A stretch of DNA of 64,000 nucleotides. Origin: 4572-13 sp964594065. GTDB lineage: Bacteria; Planctomycetota; Phycisphaerae; Sedimentisphaerales; Anaerohalosphaeraceae. Positions within the stretch are counted from its first letter, which is position 1; the number at the start of each line of letters is the position of its first letter. Below, one piece after another: positions 16,514 through 25,759 of the stretch. The DNA is taken from assembly GCA_964594065.1 (NCBI GenBank), contig CAZQKX010000001.1, positions 95,245 to 159,244 on the forward strand. Direction: 5' to 3'. The notes beneath the pieces were generated by a model that worked only from the letters and a program-made list of their open reading frames with translations, was not told the DNA's origin and searched no databases. A program made the translations under genes and the position numbers.

Positions 16514-17627
16514 ATTGTTGTTAACGGTTCTGTTGGTCCTTGTGTCCGGGGCTGTGAGTACCAAATCTGTCAAAAAACAGATTTCCGAGGGCAATGCTCA
16601 GTACCAGCAGGGTGACTATAAGCAGGCCGCTGAGACCTACGAACAGGTTCTGAAAGAGAATCCGCAAATTGCCGAGGCCCAATTCAACAAAGCCAATGCG
16701 TTGTATCGTCAGAAAGACTTTGATGCCGCGATCGACTTTTATCAAAAGGCAGCGGTCACAAGCGAGGATCCCGATCTTATTGCCAAGGCCAAATATAACC
16801 TCGGCAACAGCTTTTTCAGTCGGGGTTTGCAACAACAAAATGATCCTGAAAAGGCCATCGAAAGCTTTGAATCGGGGATTGACTGTTGGCGCCAGGCACA
16901 ACAGATGAAACCCGCCAATCCTGCTGCGGCCAGAAATATAGAAGTGGCACGCTTGACGATTCAGCAGATAAAACAGCTTTTAGAACAGCAGAAACAGCAA
17001 CAGCAGCAGCAACAGGACCTGCAAAAAAACCTTGAAGAGCTAAAAGACAAACAACAGGAACTTCAAAAACAAACGCAGAACGCCCAATCACAGCAGCAGG
17101 GAAACCAGCAGTTAACCGACCAGCAATCTGAACTGAATGAACAAACACAACAAACACTTGAGCAGATGCAGCAAATGGCTCAACAACCTCAGAATGCACA
17201 AAATCAATCCGAGCAAAATCAGCAGCAAAGCCAAAAGCTTCAGGAAGCAACCGGGCAGATGGAGCAGGCCGCCGGCAGTCAGCAGCAGGCAAAAGAAAAC
17301 CTGGAGCAATCTCAATTAACAGATGCGGTTGACAATCAGAAAAATGCGACGGACCATATTCAAAAAGCGATTGATGCCTTAAAAGATGAAAAGCAGGATG
17401 ATCAACAGCAACAGTCAAAAGACCAGCAGGATAGTCAGCAGGAGCAGGAAGCTGAGCAGCAGCCCCAGCAACAGCAAGATCAATCACAACAGCAGCAGGA
17501 AGCAGAAGAACAAAAAGCCCAGGCGGCTGAGGCTACTGCCGATGAGATACTGGACAAAGAAGAAGAAAACCGTGAAAAACGCCGCATCTTGATTCGAGGC
17601 CGAAAGGAAGTCGAAAAGGATTGGTAA
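16494..17627 (+). CDS. batC: TPR protein BatC with a long Gln-rich tail
   Basis: I chose GTG at 16494 (377 aa) over an upstream TTG at 16488, because GAGGG at 16481-16485 is 8 bases from the GTG and only 2 from the TTG. A short hydrophobic N-terminus (LLLTVLLVLVSGAVS) suggests export or membrane anchoring. Three TPR-like units follow (about 25-140). Residues about 160-345 are extremely rich in Q, with E, K, N and A, and are probably coiled coil or disordered. The C-terminus is charged (EENREKRR). TPR proteins at this position are BatC homologues. The Q tract is longer than the TPR core. Confidence 0.88.
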   Translation: MNAKECKLLLTVLLVLVSGAVSTKSVKKQISEGNAQYQQGDYKQAAETYEQVLKENPQIAEAQFNKANALYRQKDFDAAIDFYQKAAVTSEDPDLIAKAKYNLGNSFFSRGLQQQNDPEKAIESFESGIDCWRQAQQMKPANPAAARNIEVARLTIQQIKQLLEQQKQQQQQQQDLQKNLEELKDKQQELQKQTQNAQSQQQGNQQLTDQQSELNEQTQQTLEQMQQMAQQPQNAQNQSEQNQQQSQKLQEATGQMEQAAGSQQQAKENLEQSQLTDAVDNQKNATDHIQKAIDALKDEKQDDQQQQSKDQQDSQQEQEAEQQPQQQQDQSQQQQEAEEQKAQAAEATADEILDKEEENREKRRILIRGRKEVEKDW

Positions 17628-17628
17628 T

Positions 17629-19437
17629 TTGAAAGTGTGCCGACAAAAAATGTTTTGGAGCATATTGTATCTGATTCTGATGGGCGGACAAGCTCAATCT
17701 GCAGTACAGGTTTATGCACAGATCGATCGATCCATGCCTATTTTCACAGACAGTACTTTTTCTTACAGTATCATAGTTGCCAACGGAGGACGGCCGGAAA
17801 AAGTTGATATATCAGCTCTTGAGCTATATTCTCCTGCAGGCCCTTCAACACAAAGTCGGAGTTCAATTGTTAATGGAAAATCATCAACCTACCAGATTCT
17901 CAGCTATCAAATGACCGCACCTTCTGCGGGTCAGCATACAATTCCTTCAGTAAAGGTTCTTGTCGGAGGAAAAGAATATCAAACAACTCCGATAAAAATA
18001 TCTGTTTTCAAGCCAGGTACAAAAAAGAAAATTGAAGTTCGGACAAATCTATCTTCACAGACATGCTATGTAGGCCAGCCGATCGTGTTTAATATGTCTT
18101 TTACTGTTTGGAAAGGTATCGTAGAAGCTGAACAGATTACAAATATTAATATTCATATTCCATTTCTTAAAGACGATCAATTTTATATGGAAGATGTTGA
18201 CGCTGCTTCTCAAGATTTAACAAAGATAGCTTTGCGAGTCAATGGACAGAAAGAATATGTGTATCAAGATCAGGTAAGACATCAGGGGGTCGACTGTATT
18301 CGTATTCAATTTATAAAGATACTGATTCCCCAAAACGCTGGTTCGATGCAACTGGAACCTGCCTCAGTAATCGCTGATCTGGCAGTGGGCCGTAGGCAAA
18401 CACGTGGATTTTTTGGCGCACAATACGAATATGAATTTAAGCAGTTTTCCTTCCGGTCCGAGTCACTTCCATTCGAAGTGCGAGCTATACCCCAGTCTGG
18501 AAAACCGGTTGATTTCTACGGGCTTGTCGGCAATTACACGATTTCAGCTGATGCGACACCCAAAGAAGTTAACGTCGGGGACCCGGTTACATTAACGATC
18601 CATATTGGCGGCAGTCAGTACTTAAAGCCGGTACAGTGGCCTGATCTGGAAACGATCCCCAAAATGGCTGAATCGTTTAAGATGCCGTCTGAGCGTTCTG
18701 ATGGAGAAATACAAAATAATGTGAAAGTTTTCACGCAAACAATTCGGCCCAATCACGACGATGTTACACAAGTACCGCCAATCCCACTAAGCTTTTTTGA
18801 TGTCAGCACGGGGCAGTATCGGACAGTTTATACAAAGCCCATTCCGCTGCAGGTGTCACCGACTCGTATCGTGACCGGTGATGATGTCGAAAGCCGGCAA
18901 TTATCAACTTCCAGAAAGCAGATCGAAGCCATCCGAGAAGGATTGTCGGCGAATTATACATCTTTAGATGCGCTGGTGAATCAACGCTTCTCTCCATTGA
19001 TTGCGATGACGGGTTCTGCCTTTATTTTCTTGTATATCGTTCCATTGATCGGGTTGACAGGCAGTGCTGTAGTGCGGTACATGATGGCCGATAGCCCGCA
19101 GCGACAGGCTTTGGGCAAGCGCAAAAAAGCGTATTCACATGCAACAACATTGATCCGAAACGCATTAGACCACGAAAAACCGTCCCAGCAGGTTCTGCTT
19201 GCGTTAAAGCAGTATGTTGCCGATAAATTTGGAAAACCCGCCGGGTCACTCACTGCGATAGAGTGTAAAAATATCATCACTGAAAACATAAACGATGCTG
19301 AATTGTCATCGATGTATCAGGCAATCATGGAGCAAACCGAAGCATCTGAATACAGTCCGATGGCATTTAAACTGACAAAGGAAAAACAAAAAGAGATCAT
19401 CCGGCTTTTGTCCAAAATAGAGAAAAAGATAAAATGA
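17629..19437 (+). CDS. batD: BatD-like membrane protein
   Basis: This 602-aa protein carries a Sec signal (FWSILYLILMGGQAQSA), a long extracytoplasmic beta-sandwich region (about 25-450) with BatD-like VYAQIDRSMPIFTDSTF at its start, one membrane segment (about 459-480) and a helical cytoplasmic tail. The TTG start at 17629 is 8 bases after AAGGA; an in-frame ATG seven codons later is the alternative. The start comes immediately after the batC stop. BatD proteins are conserved in aerotolerance operons and probably interact with the VWA pair in the periplasm. Confidence 0.88.
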   Translation: MKVCRQKMFWSILYLILMGGQAQSAVQVYAQIDRSMPIFTDSTFSYSIIVANGGRPEKVDISALELYSPAGPSTQSRSSIVNGKSSTYQILSYQMTAPSAGQHTIPSVKVLVGGKEYQTTPIKISVFKPGTKKKIEVRTNLSSQTCYVGQPIVFNMSFTVWKGIVEAEQITNINIHIPFLKDDQFYMEDVDAASQDLTKIALRVNGQKEYVYQDQVRHQGVDCIRIQFIKILIPQNAGSMQLEPASVIADLAVGRRQTRGFFGAQYEYEFKQFSFRSESLPFEVRAIPQSGKPVDFYGLVGNYTISADATPKEVNVGDPVTLTIHIGGSQYLKPVQWPDLETIPKMAESFKMPSERSDGEIQNNVKVFTQTIRPNHDDVTQVPPIPLSFFDVSTGQYRTVYTKPIPLQVSPTRIVTGDDVESRQLSTSRKQIEAIREGLSANYTSLDALVNQRFSPLIAMTGSAFIFLYIVPLIGLTGSAVVRYMMADSPQRQALGKRKKAYSHATTLIRNALDHEKPSQQVLLALKQYVADKFGKPAGSLTAIECKNIITENINDAELSSMYQAIMEQTEASEYSPMAFKLTKEKQKEIIRLLSKIEKKIK

Positions 19438-20249
19438 GATCAAGACATTTTACATGCTGGCTGTATTTACTATTTTGTATTTTGTGTGTCAATGCACATG
19501 CGGCAATGACAAAAGACGAAATACATCTTGCCTATACACAAGCCAACGAAGAATTTTCACAAGCCAATAAAGTTCCAGATGACTCTGACCGGGCACAGGC
19601 CCTCTATCAACAGGCTATCATCGGTTATGAAAAGATCATCGAGACGGGAGGGATTCATAATGCGATGCTGTATTATAATCTTGCAAACAGCTATCTGCTG
19701 ACCGATGATCTCGGAAGGGCCATCTTAAATTATCGGCGGGCACAGCGTCTGGACAGTTCCAATCCGGATATTCACAAGAATCTGAATTTTGCACGAAGCA
19801 AGCGGATCGATCAATTTGCTGCGACGACTCAAAAAAAGATATTAGGGCGACTTTTTTTCTGGCATTATGATTTCGCTATGAAAACACGGTTTGTTATCGG
19901 GGGAATATGTTTGTCGGTCCTGTGTATCTGGTTAATGTTCAGGATATGGATCGTCAAGTGGCCTGCAGTAATTCCCGTGTGTGGTATCATGTTGCTCCTG
20001 CTGGTCGCTATGGTTGTTTCAGTAGCGGTCCAGCAGTATACATTGTCAACGCATCGCAGTGGTGTGATCGTCGCAGATTCTATTGTTGCCCGACAAGGAG
20101 ACAGTGATAACTATCCGGAAAGCTTCAGCCAGCCACTTCATGCGGGAATTGAGTTTGATGTTATTGAACAGCGGTCCGACTGGCTTCACATTACACTATC
20201 CAGTGATCAGGATACCTGGATCCCGGCTTATTCCGCAGAGTTGATTTAA
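19434..20249 (+). CDS. batE: BatE-like TPR and SH3-type protein
   Basis: This 271-aa protein starts at an ATGA overlap with batD, implying translational coupling. It has a signal peptide (LYLLFCILCVNAHAA), a TPR region with YYNLANSYLLTDDLGRAILN (about 75-95), two membrane segments (about 150-200), and a C-terminal SH3-like domain (about 205-271, GIEFDVIEQRSDWLHI). This order, TPR then two helices then SH3, is the BatE pattern. It is the last gene of the operon; no clear intrinsic terminator follows. Confidence 0.88.
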   Translation: MRSRHFTCWLYLLFCILCVNAHAAMTKDEIHLAYTQANEEFSQANKVPDDSDRAQALYQQAIIGYEKIIETGGIHNAMLYYNLANSYLLTDDLGRAILNYRRAQRLDSSNPDIHKNLNFARSKRIDQFAATTQKKILGRLFFWHYDFAMKTRFVIGGICLSVLCIWLMFRIWIVKWPAVIPVCGIMLLLLVAMVVSVAVQQYTLSTHRSGVIVADSIVARQGDSDNYPESFSQPLHAGIEFDVIEQRSDWLHITLSSDQDTWIPAYSAELI

Positions 20250-20443
20250 CTGCTTTTTAGCTTTGGCCCTATTGGCAAATGGCTGCACATTACATGCAAG
20301 ATGTTTTCAGGCAGCAGATGATGTTATAATTTAGTCAATAGCCGATTGTCAGTGTTTCGTGGAATAATATCACTTGTATTGACGGAGGATTTTCAGCGAT
20401 AAAAAACATGGATTTCAAGGGCATGTTATTGTATTATTGAGAC

Positions 20444-21283
20444 ATGGGTTTTGATCGTGTTACAATTCGTCGCATGGGGTGGTTCTATTGTGCCAGGGAT
20501 TGGTCATGGGAAAGCCTGGGTAAGCCTCAGGGGCAATCCCTGTGGCCCAGTGAAAAAATACCGTATACATGGAATTGGGATCTTTGGACTGTTCTTGAAG
20601 GATCAGGACACCTGGTCATAAACGACCAAACCTATGATCTATCCAGCGGAGATTGTTTTGTCCTGCAGGGCTCAGACCACCTTATCGGCACGCATGCCCC
20701 TCATGATCCTCTCGTGGTTGTTGCGGTTCATTTTGACTATCTGGATACAGATGGCAACTTGATCCTGGCACGACAGCATCCCCTTTATCACAAAATCGAA
20801 CATCTGCGTTTTTTCACACATCTGCTGGAACGTATTGATAAAGCCTGGCATGACCATAAGATCCGGACTTCCATTGCCGAATTCTGGCTGCATGCCTGTT
20901 TGGAGGAGCTCGAACAACAGGATAAGTACACCCAGTTGACCGGTTCGCTTCGAAAACAGGTTACTTACTTTGAGCAGCTCTGCAAAGAGATCCGAGATCA
21001 CCCGGAGAAACGTTACTGTATTGATGAGTTAGCTGAAAGATCGGGCTATACACGCCGGCATTTTGCGCGTCTGTTCAAAGAGTTTCAGGGACTCAGTCCC
21101 CAGGATTTTATTGTCAACAGCCGAATAGAGAAGGCCAGATCTCTTTTGTATTCATCCAGCTACTCCATTGGGCGCATTGCAGAATTGGCCGGTTATCATG
21201 ATATTTCCTTTTTCAGCCGCCATTTCAAAGCCAGAACGGGACTGAGCCCTACACAGTGCCGGAGATATTACAAGCAGGGGTAA
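20444..21283 (+). CDS. AraC-family transcriptional regulator
   Basis: This 279-aa DNA-binding regulator has an N-terminal cupin-like sensor (about 35-95, WTVLEGSGHLVINDQTYDLS with SGDCFVLQ) and a C-terminal double helix-turn-helix (about 180-278) with the AraC signatures LAERSGYTRRHFARLFKE and RIAELAGYHDISFFSRHFK, then RTGLSPTQCRR. The sensor type usually responds to a sugar or oligosaccharide. It directly precedes the glycan-degradation gene and its promoter, so it most likely activates that set. The ligand cannot be read from sequence. Confidence 0.93.
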   Translation: MGFDRVTIRRMGWFYCARDWSWESLGKPQGQSLWPSEKIPYTWNWDLWTVLEGSGHLVINDQTYDLSSGDCFVLQGSDHLIGTHAPHDPLVVVAVHFDYLDTDGNLILARQHPLYHKIEHLRFFTHLLERIDKAWHDHKIRTSIAEFWLHACLEELEQQDKYTQLTGSLRKQVTYFEQLCKEIRDHPEKRYCIDELAERSGYTRRHFARLFKEFQGLSPQDFIVNSRIEKARSLLYSSSYSIGRIAELAGYHDISFFSRHFKARTGLSPTQCRRYYKQG

Positions 21284-21319
21284 TGTCCCAATAATTCAAA
21301 ACTTTGTCACCTTTATCCA

Positions 21320-21348
21320 TTGAAAAACGTCGCTGAGAAGCATAAAAT
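21320..21348 (+). promoter_or_regulatory. Sigma70-like promoter of the GH105 gene set
   Basis: TTGAAA (21320-21325), a 17-base spacer and TAAAAT (21343-21348) lie about 64 bases upstream of the ATG at 21412. This allows the hydrolase, UroD-like and symporter genes to be expressed separately from the regulator gene. The AraC-type regulator probably acts just upstream of or over this site. Confidence 0.6.
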
Positions 21349-21411
21349 AAGTTTTCGCGGTAAATCTTGAATCAACACCTGAAATCAAAAGTACAAATAC
21401 AGGAGACAACC

Positions 21412-24400
21412 ATGCGCTTAAAAAAACGGGAACTTCAACTTTTATTGGGCTTTTTGGGGGTATTGTTGGCAAATGTCAACGATGCCTTTTGTCGCGAGAG
21501 TACATTTACCGCTGAGGGTGTTAAGGATTTGATGAAGTGTGTTAATGCCTATACGCAAGAAAATCCATATATGGAAACTGACCGAAACTGGATTCGGGCA
21601 ACCTATTACACCGGTGTCATGGGAGCGTATGACGCAACAAAAGACTCTGCTTATCTCGAACAGGCCATAAAATGGGGCCAAAAGCACCAATGGCAAGTTG
21701 GAACAGAAGTGTCCGGTTCCAACAGGCTGTTTTGTGCGATGACCTGGGCAGAACTCTATCTTCTTGATCCTGACCCGAAAAAGATCGAGCCCACGATCCG
21801 GTGGCTTGCCGTAGATTCTCCCTACTCCCCGGGCGGCGCCAAGATCTGGTACGGCCATGCGCCCGCGCCGCACCACGAACCTTTGTACAGCGATTCCTTG
21901 TATGGCGCACCGATATTCGCAATGCTTTACAAAGCAACCGGCAAGCAAAAGTATCTCGACATCATGAACGACTTCTTCTGGAATGTGACCGATACGGTTT
22001 TGGACAAGGACAACGATCTGTATTATCGTGACCCAACCTATATCGGTAAAAAATCTCCTAACGGTAAAAAACTCCTCTGGTCGCGGGGTAATGGTTGGGT
22101 GTTTGCCGGGATTCCGCGGATCCTGAAATATCTGCCCCAAAGCGACCCCTCTTATGATCGTTATATCGATCTTTACAAACGCATGGCTCAAACACTTGCC
22201 GCACGTCAGCATGAAGATGGTTTATGGCGATCGAACCTTGGAGACCCGGATCATTATACAATGCCGGAATCCAGCGGAACTGCATTTTTTACCTATGGAC
22301 TGGCATGGGGGATTAATCAAGGGATTCTGGACAAAGAGGTTTACCTGCCGGTTATTATTAAAGCCTGGAATGGCCTGACTCGTTCTGTTCATCCCAATGG
22401 CAAACTCGGCTGGGTTCAACCCGTCGATGCCGCACCACGTCCTTCTCTGCCTGTGACGACTCATGAGTATGCAGCCGGGCTTTTCCTGTTGGCTGGAAGC
22501 GAGGTATTGAAGCTTGCTGAATCCGGTGTTATGACGCCGGAGATTGCAAAACAATACCTTGTTGATGATACTTTAATACTTCCTCCTTCCGCTCTCAAAA
22601 AAGACCTGAAAACTATGGATCATCCGCTAGCCGACAAGATCAATCTATTTCTTAAACGGCAGCAGCAGTCAAAGGATTTCGTATCGACCGGATTAAGTCG
22701 GAAAGATTATCTTGAAGTTATTGCCGGTCAAGTAAAGTCAATGCTTCAATATCAGGATTCCGCTGGACGGATCATTGACCCTGTAACGAAAAAAGAGATG
22801 TATTATGCAACTCCCTGTTATGCACACAGTGTCGCCGTTCTTTCCAAAGCGAATTATCCAGCCGATAAGGATCTGATTGAAAGCGGGATGAAAGCTTTAG
22901 ATGTATCCCTTAAAGATTTAGCAGAAGCCAAAGCAGCGGGCGGTCATGGTGATTTCTATACCTGGCCCGTAATGTTTGCCTATGAGCTTTTTAGTCCATC
23001 TGCCTCTGCTGAACGAAAAGAAAAATGGAGCAGTCTGATCAAGAAGATCAAACCTGAAAAAAGTTATAGCGAATTTAAGAAACCTTATAAGGCTTATGAA
23101 CATGGAATATTTTACAAGAGTTTTGGTAAATCATGGGGTTTTAACTGGAATTTAGTGAATACTTCGGGTGAATATCTGCGTTCATTAAACGGTTTTACCG
23201 ACTTGGAATATGTGGATTTTTGTCTGACCATGCAGCTTCCCCATTTCAACTCGCACGGGATGTATAATGAATGGGGCAATCCGCTTCCTTATGATCTATT
23301 TGCAAGACATTATGTCACCGGCATGCTCGTTAAAGGATATCGTTCTTTTGTATATACAACCTACCGCGACCTTCTCTGGAAAGGTGCATGGACATCGCTG
23401 TTCATCCAATCGCCAACGGGTCAGTTGCCAACGGGTTACCGCAGCAGCCACCATATCTGGAATGAAGCCGAAGAAGCCGTCATTTTTGAGATCTATGCAT
23501 CACAGTACGCCCGGGCCGGAAGGATGTCCGAAGCCGGGGCCTTCAAGCGGGCGGCACACCTTGCACTGTCATCTGTTAAGAACTGGATTCGTCCGGATGG
23601 CACAGGTTACATTGTCAAAAACAAGTACCCGATTGAGACCAGACACGGTTATGAAGTCTATTCTCAACATACCTGCTATAATATGCTGGCGTGTTCGATG
23701 CTTGCCCAGGCGTGGCAGTTCGCTGAGGACGGCATTAAGGAAAAACCGTGTCCGGCAGATGTGGGAGGATTTGCCTTTGCCGTTCCCGATTTCCATAAGG
23801 TCTTTGCCAATGCCGGCGGGACCTACATCGAATATGACACCAACGGCGATCATAAATACAATCCGACCGGTTTGATTCGTATCCATCTTAAGGATGGACA
23901 CCCACAGCTTGGACCTTCTGACGGATGCGCCTCCCTGTTTAGCGGGGAAGGCATCAATTATGCAGTGGGCCCGGCCTGGAAAGATACTGATGGAAATTGG
24001 ACAAAACTGGCGGATTTGAGTACCGAACCAAAGGTTCTGGTTCTGGAAGAAACATCAAATCAGACAAAGCTGAAAATCACTCATAAGATAAAAAATCCGG
24101 ATGTTACTTTGACTGAACTGATCACTGTAAAGCCAAACGAAGTCCTTGTGGAAGATCGAATTGAAGCCGGCGATGTTTCCCAACTTCGTATTTATTACCC
24201 CCTGTTGATTTTTGACGGCATAAACGAGACAGAGATCAAAATGGATAAGCATTCTGTCCGCTTAACCTTAGACGGCAAGAGCCAGACCTTTGAAGCGACT
24301 CATTCTTCAAAAGCAAAACTGATTCGTTCGGGCCAAAAACTCAAGCATCGCAACGGTCTTGTCGAACCTGTCTATTTTGATGTGGACGGAACCACGGCCC

Positions 24401-24432
24401 GTTACCGGATAACATCAAACATGGAAAAGTAA
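21412..24432 (+). CDS. Two-domain exported glycan hydrolase: GH88/GH105 fused to a second (alpha/alpha)-type domain
   Basis: I start at ATG 21412 (1006 aa), since AGGAG lies 6 bases upstream; an in-frame TTG at 21367 has no comparable site. A signal peptide (LQLLLGFLGVLLANVNDAFC) is present. The first domain (about 30-385) is a GH88/GH105-type unsaturated uronyl hydrolase, recognised by NWIRATYYTGVMGAYDATKD and SRGNGWVFAGIPRIL (about 224). Such enzymes remove the 4,5-unsaturated uronic acid left by polysaccharide lyases. The second part (about 420-1006) is helical at first (YYATPCYAHSVAVL, SSHHIWNEAEEAVIFE, YSQHTCYNMLACSMLAQAW) and ends in beta-strands. It looks like an (alpha/alpha)-toroid plus beta-sandwich as in several lyase and hydrolase families, but I cannot name the family. 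The substrate is probably a uronic-acid polysaccharide. Confidence 0.85.
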   Translation: MRLKKRELQLLLGFLGVLLANVNDAFCRESTFTAEGVKDLMKCVNAYTQENPYMETDRNWIRATYYTGVMGAYDATKDSAYLEQAIKWGQKHQWQVGTEVSGSNRLFCAMTWAELYLLDPDPKKIEPTIRWLAVDSPYSPGGAKIWYGHAPAPHHEPLYSDSLYGAPIFAMLYKATGKQKYLDIMNDFFWNVTDTVLDKDNDLYYRDPTYIGKKSPNGKKLLWSRGNGWVFAGIPRILKYLPQSDPSYDRYIDLYKRMAQTLAARQHEDGLWRSNLGDPDHYTMPESSGTAFFTYGLAWGINQGILDKEVYLPVIIKAWNGLTRSVHPNGKLGWVQPVDAAPRPSLPVTTHEYAAGLFLLAGSEVLKLAESGVMTPEIAKQYLVDDTLILPPSALKKDLKTMDHPLADKINLFLKRQQQSKDFVSTGLSRKDYLEVIAGQVKSMLQYQDSAGRIIDPVTKKEMYYATPCYAHSVAVLSKANYPADKDLIESGMKALDVSLKDLAEAKAAGGHGDFYTWPVMFAYELFSPSASAERKEKWSSLIKKIKPEKSYSEFKKPYKAYEHGIFYKSFGKSWGFNWNLVNTSGEYLRSLNGFTDLEYVDFCLTMQLPHFNSHGMYNEWGNPLPYDLFARHYVTGMLVKGYRSFVYTTYRDLLWKGAWTSLFIQSPTGQLPTGYRSSHHIWNEAEEAVIFEIYASQYARAGRMSEAGAFKRAAHLALSSVKNWIRPDGTGYIVKNKYPIETRHGYEVYSQHTCYNMLACSMLAQAWQFAEDGIKEKPCPADVGGFAFAVPDFHKVFANAGGTYIEYDTNGDHKYNPTGLIRIHLKDGHPQLGPSDGCASLFSGEGINYAVGPAWKDTDGNWTKLADLSTEPKVLVLEETSNQTKLKITHKIKNPDVTLTELITVKPNEVLVEDRIEAGDVSQLRIYYPLLIFDGINETEIKMDKHSVRLTLDGKSQTFEATHSSKAKLIRSGQKLKHRNGLVEPVYFDVDGTTARYRITSNMEK

Positions 24433-24488
24433 TGATGAAGATCACTATAAAGCTTCAGCTTGAATAGTATGGAATAACGGAATTATTT

Positions 24489-25733
24489 ATGGAACACAGT
24501 TCTCGTCGACAATTTCTTCGTTCATTATCTCACCGGGAAACAGACAAAGTGGTTATTGACCTGGGAGCAACGACGAGTACCGGAATTTCCGCAATTGCAT
24601 ATAATAATCTCAAAAAAGCTTTGGGTATCAATAGTGGACATACACGTGTTTTCGATGTCATTCAGCAGCTTGCGATCGTTGAGGATTGTCTGCTGGATCG
24701 ATTTGGAGTCGATGTTGTTTCGATAGGACGAAATTATGATTCTGCGGATCGATCCTGGTACGACATCTCCCTGCTTGATGATGCAAAAGCTCAATGGCCA
24801 GCATATTTTAAAACCCGATCAAAAGAGGATGGTTCCAGAGAGGTGCTGGTGGACAATGGTTCTGTTATAGGCCAAATGCCTGCGACCGGGACTTTTTTCG
24901 ATCAAACATTGTTCCCGTACGCCAAAGGATATCCGGATGATTTCAACAATCTTCGTCATGATATGAAAAAAGTACTATGGGGAGCCTGCCCCCGGGGACC
25001 ATGGCATCATGCAAATGAAGCCGGCTTCTGGCAGCAGCTTAGACATGACGGGCAAAAACTCCGAGACAGCGGGCGAGCCGTAGTCATTTCTGCCGGGTGC
25101 AACCTTGTTGAATGGGGCATGTTCCTTAGAAGAATGGATAACTTCCTCATGGACATCTATGCTGAGCCGCAAAGGGTTAAGAGCCTTGTTGAAGCGTTGG
25201 CTGATATTCACATGTCAGTGCTGCACAAGATCATTGAAGAGGTGGGTGACTTTGTAGACGTTATCCGTTTCGGAGATGACCTGGGTATGGATAATAATTC
25301 ATTTATGTCGCCGGAAATATATCGAGAAATATTTAAACCCAAACATAAACAGTTTTGTGATTATGTAAAAAAACATACCAAGGCCTATGCTTGCCTTCAT
25401 TCCTGCGGATCGATCTATGACCTGATCCCCGATTTGATCGATGTCGGATTTGATTGTCTCAATCCGGTCCAGACAAATTGCCGGAATATGGATCCTGTGA
25501 CATTGAAACGAGAATTCGGGAAGGATGTTACTTTTTGGGGAGGTGGGTGTGATACCCGAACGATATTGAATAAGGCAACGGCTCAAAAGGTCCAGGAGCA
25601 CGTTTTAGAACGACTTGATATTTTAAGCCCCGGCGGCGGGTTTGTTTTTTGCGCAATACATAATATCTTACCCGAAGTTCCGGCAGAAAATATTATCGCG
25701 ATGTTTGATGCAGTCACTGAATATAATCGATAA
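24489..25733 (+). CDS. UroD-superfamily protein, methylcobamide methyltransferase-like
   Basis: This 414-aa protein is of the uroporphyrinogen decarboxylase fold, seen in the barrel core and in VISAGCNLVEWGMFLRRMDN, DVIRFGDDLGMDNNSFMSPE and FKPKHKQFCDYVKKH. It carries H304-x-C306 (LHSCGSI) and C354 (WGGGCDTRTIL), the H-x-C...C zinc-ligand pattern known from MtaA/MtbA corrinoid:thiol methyltransferases; true haem-pathway HemE does not use it. It lies between a glycan hydrolase and a sugar-type symporter, with no haem genes nearby. A role in handling a methyl group or another sugar-derived step is therefore more likely than haem synthesis. The specific reaction is not known. Confidence 0.82.
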   Translation: MEHSSRRQFLRSLSHRETDKVVIDLGATTSTGISAIAYNNLKKALGINSGHTRVFDVIQQLAIVEDCLLDRFGVDVVSIGRNYDSADRSWYDISLLDDAKAQWPAYFKTRSKEDGSREVLVDNGSVIGQMPATGTFFDQTLFPYAKGYPDDFNNLRHDMKKVLWGACPRGPWHHANEAGFWQQLRHDGQKLRDSGRAVVISAGCNLVEWGMFLRRMDNFLMDIYAEPQRVKSLVEALADIHMSVLHKIIEEVGDFVDVIRFGDDLGMDNNSFMSPEIYREIFKPKHKQFCDYVKKHTKAYACLHSCGSIYDLIPDLIDVGFDCLNPVQTNCRNMDPVTLKREFGKDVTFWGGGCDTRTILNKATAQKVQEHVLERLDILSPGGGFVFCAIHNILPEVPAENIIAMFDAVTEYNR

Positions 25734-25759
25734 ACTGTAAAGAAGGAAGGAAGACAAGA

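Noticed and set aside
16816..17487. 223-codon open frame on the minus strand
   Set aside because: It lies wholly antisense to batC and is open only because the Gln-rich CAG/CAA codons give no stops in that frame; the protein is low complexity.
20325..20330. TATAAT upstream of the AraC-type gene
   Set aside because: There is no acceptable -35 at 16-18 bases, so I do not call it a promoter.
20409..20441. Ten-codon frame (MDFKGMLLYY) directly before the AraC-type gene
   Set aside because: The GGAGG upstream is about 17 bases away, too far for a good start, and the peptide shows no attenuator-like codon run.
21367..21411. Upstream TTG start for the GH105 fusion
   Set aside because: The ATG at 21412 has AGGAG at good spacing and yields a normal signal peptide; the extra 15 residues are hydrophilic.
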